Source of the DNA: Hyperoodon ampullatus
Taxonomy: Eukaryota; Chordata; Mammalia; Artiodactyla; Ziphiidae
Direction: 5' to 3'
Length of the DNA: 64,000 bases
NCBI GenBank assembly: GCA_949752795.1
Contig: CATKHW010000058.1
Span: 1,054,001-1,118,000, forward strand
A program made the position numbers and the translations under genes. Below are positions 63,546 to 64,000 of the stretch, piece after piece; position 1 is the stretch's first letter; each line of letters starts with the position of its first letter. The notes under the pieces are model-generated. The model ran no database searches and had not been told where the DNA came from. It worked only from the letters and a program-made list of their open reading frames with translations.

Positions 63546-64000
63546 CTTGGCCAAAAAGGGCGTATGCGTTTTCTCCTGAATATATTCAGGAGAAAACGCA
63601 TACGCCCTTTTTGGCCAAGCAAGCAAGCGGGCAATGCAAATCTGCACTACAAAGAAGTATCACTTCCCACCGGTCAAAAGGGACATCCACAAAATGTGTA
63701 GAACAAGAAAGGCAAGACAGGACCTGGAGAACAGGGAGCCTTGTTATGCTGATGGGCGGGATGTAAATTGCCAACTGCCTCTCTGGAGGAGTGCATTCTG
63801 TTCCCTAAAACAAGTAAAGAACAGAGCTACAGAGCCAAGGGCACTACCAGTCTAGGGAATATATCTTGGGAAAACTGAAAATCAATAAGACAGAGCCACC
63901 CCAAAATTTAGGGCTGCACTGCATACAAGGACCTCAACTTGGATACACCTTAAGTATCCCAGAAAATATAAACATGGTTCAAAAAATTGTGGTACTTACG
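63546..64000 (+). repeat. Satellite monomer c23, cut by the window edge
   Basis: The palindrome at 63546-63619 is perfect, and the 1 bp deletion GTGTAGAACAAG is present. Only the first 455 bp are in the window. Confidence 0.93.

Larger units (their letters stand above)
24133..64000 (+). repeat. Right satellite array, 23 palindrome-marked monomers (c1-c23)
   Basis: This is a continuous head-to-tail array running off the right edge. Palindrome centres recur every 1736-1741 bp from 25348 to 63582, all in one orientation. Divergence falls from left to right: c1-c2 are transitional, c3-c10 form a duplicated block, c11-c16 are mixed, and c17-c23 are nearly identical with periods of 1738-1740 bp. 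Confidence 0.95.

Noticed and set aside
1..64000. tRNA, rRNA or bacterial/phage genes
   Set aside because: No tRNA-like cloverleaf arms, rRNA signature or coherent coding run was seen. All longer frames are explained by repeats or dead retroelements.

Overview
This is mammalian, almost certainly cetacean, heterochromatin and not a gene-bearing locus. About 50 of the 64 kb is a head-to-tail satellite with a monomer of about 1.74 kb. Roughly half of each monomer is a decayed 3' end of a LINE-1 (L1) element with its A-rich tail. From memory, this fits the 'common cetacean satellite': about 1.75 kb in most whales, about 1.58 kb in delphinoids, and known to be built on an L1 fragment. The period therefore favours a non-delphinoid whale, for example a baleen whale. 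Neither the species nor the family name could be checked here. I see no intact protein-coding gene, tRNA, rRNA or CRISPR array. The many short ORFs are chance frames in repeats or pieces of dead transposons.

Layout. (1) 1-6107: well-preserved satellite, monomers a1-a4, ending abruptly inside a monomer. (2) 6108-about 13030: a 6.9 kb non-satellite island. It holds two direct copies of a roughly 625 bp segment (6108-6735 and 8838-9462), three L1 fragments, a short minisatellite, and the wreck of a class I (gammaretrovirus-like) endogenous retrovirus with pol and probable env remnants. (3) About 13030-17300: strongly diverged relic monomers (b0-b3) that still look more like L1 than the young copies do. 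(4) 17301-24132: a 6.8 kb minisatellite with a 24-25 bp unit (very roughly 280 copies). It replaces about 400 bp inside one relic monomer. (5) 24133-64000: the satellite resumes, first transitional (c1-c2), then with a duplicated four-monomer block (offset about 6.95 kb, roughly 28-41 kb), and finally nearly identical 1739 bp monomers (c17-c23) at the right end.

Monomer anatomy (reference copy c20, 58329-60067): a 74 bp perfect spacerless palindrome, then about 885 bp of L1 3' end in sense orientation ending in an A-rich tail, then about 770 bp of non-L1 sequence of unknown origin. About 40 bp before each palindrome lies a 17-mer that partly matches the CENP-B box. Monomer boundaries below are placed, by convention, at the first base of the palindrome. 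Coordinates of palindromes and monomers come from locating the TGAATATATTCA centre, or its decayed form, in each copy.

The points most worth following are the palindrome and its paired changes in both arms, the CENP-B-like 17-mer that is present only in young copies, the one-sided age gradient of the array, and the minisatellite that has taken over part of a monomer.
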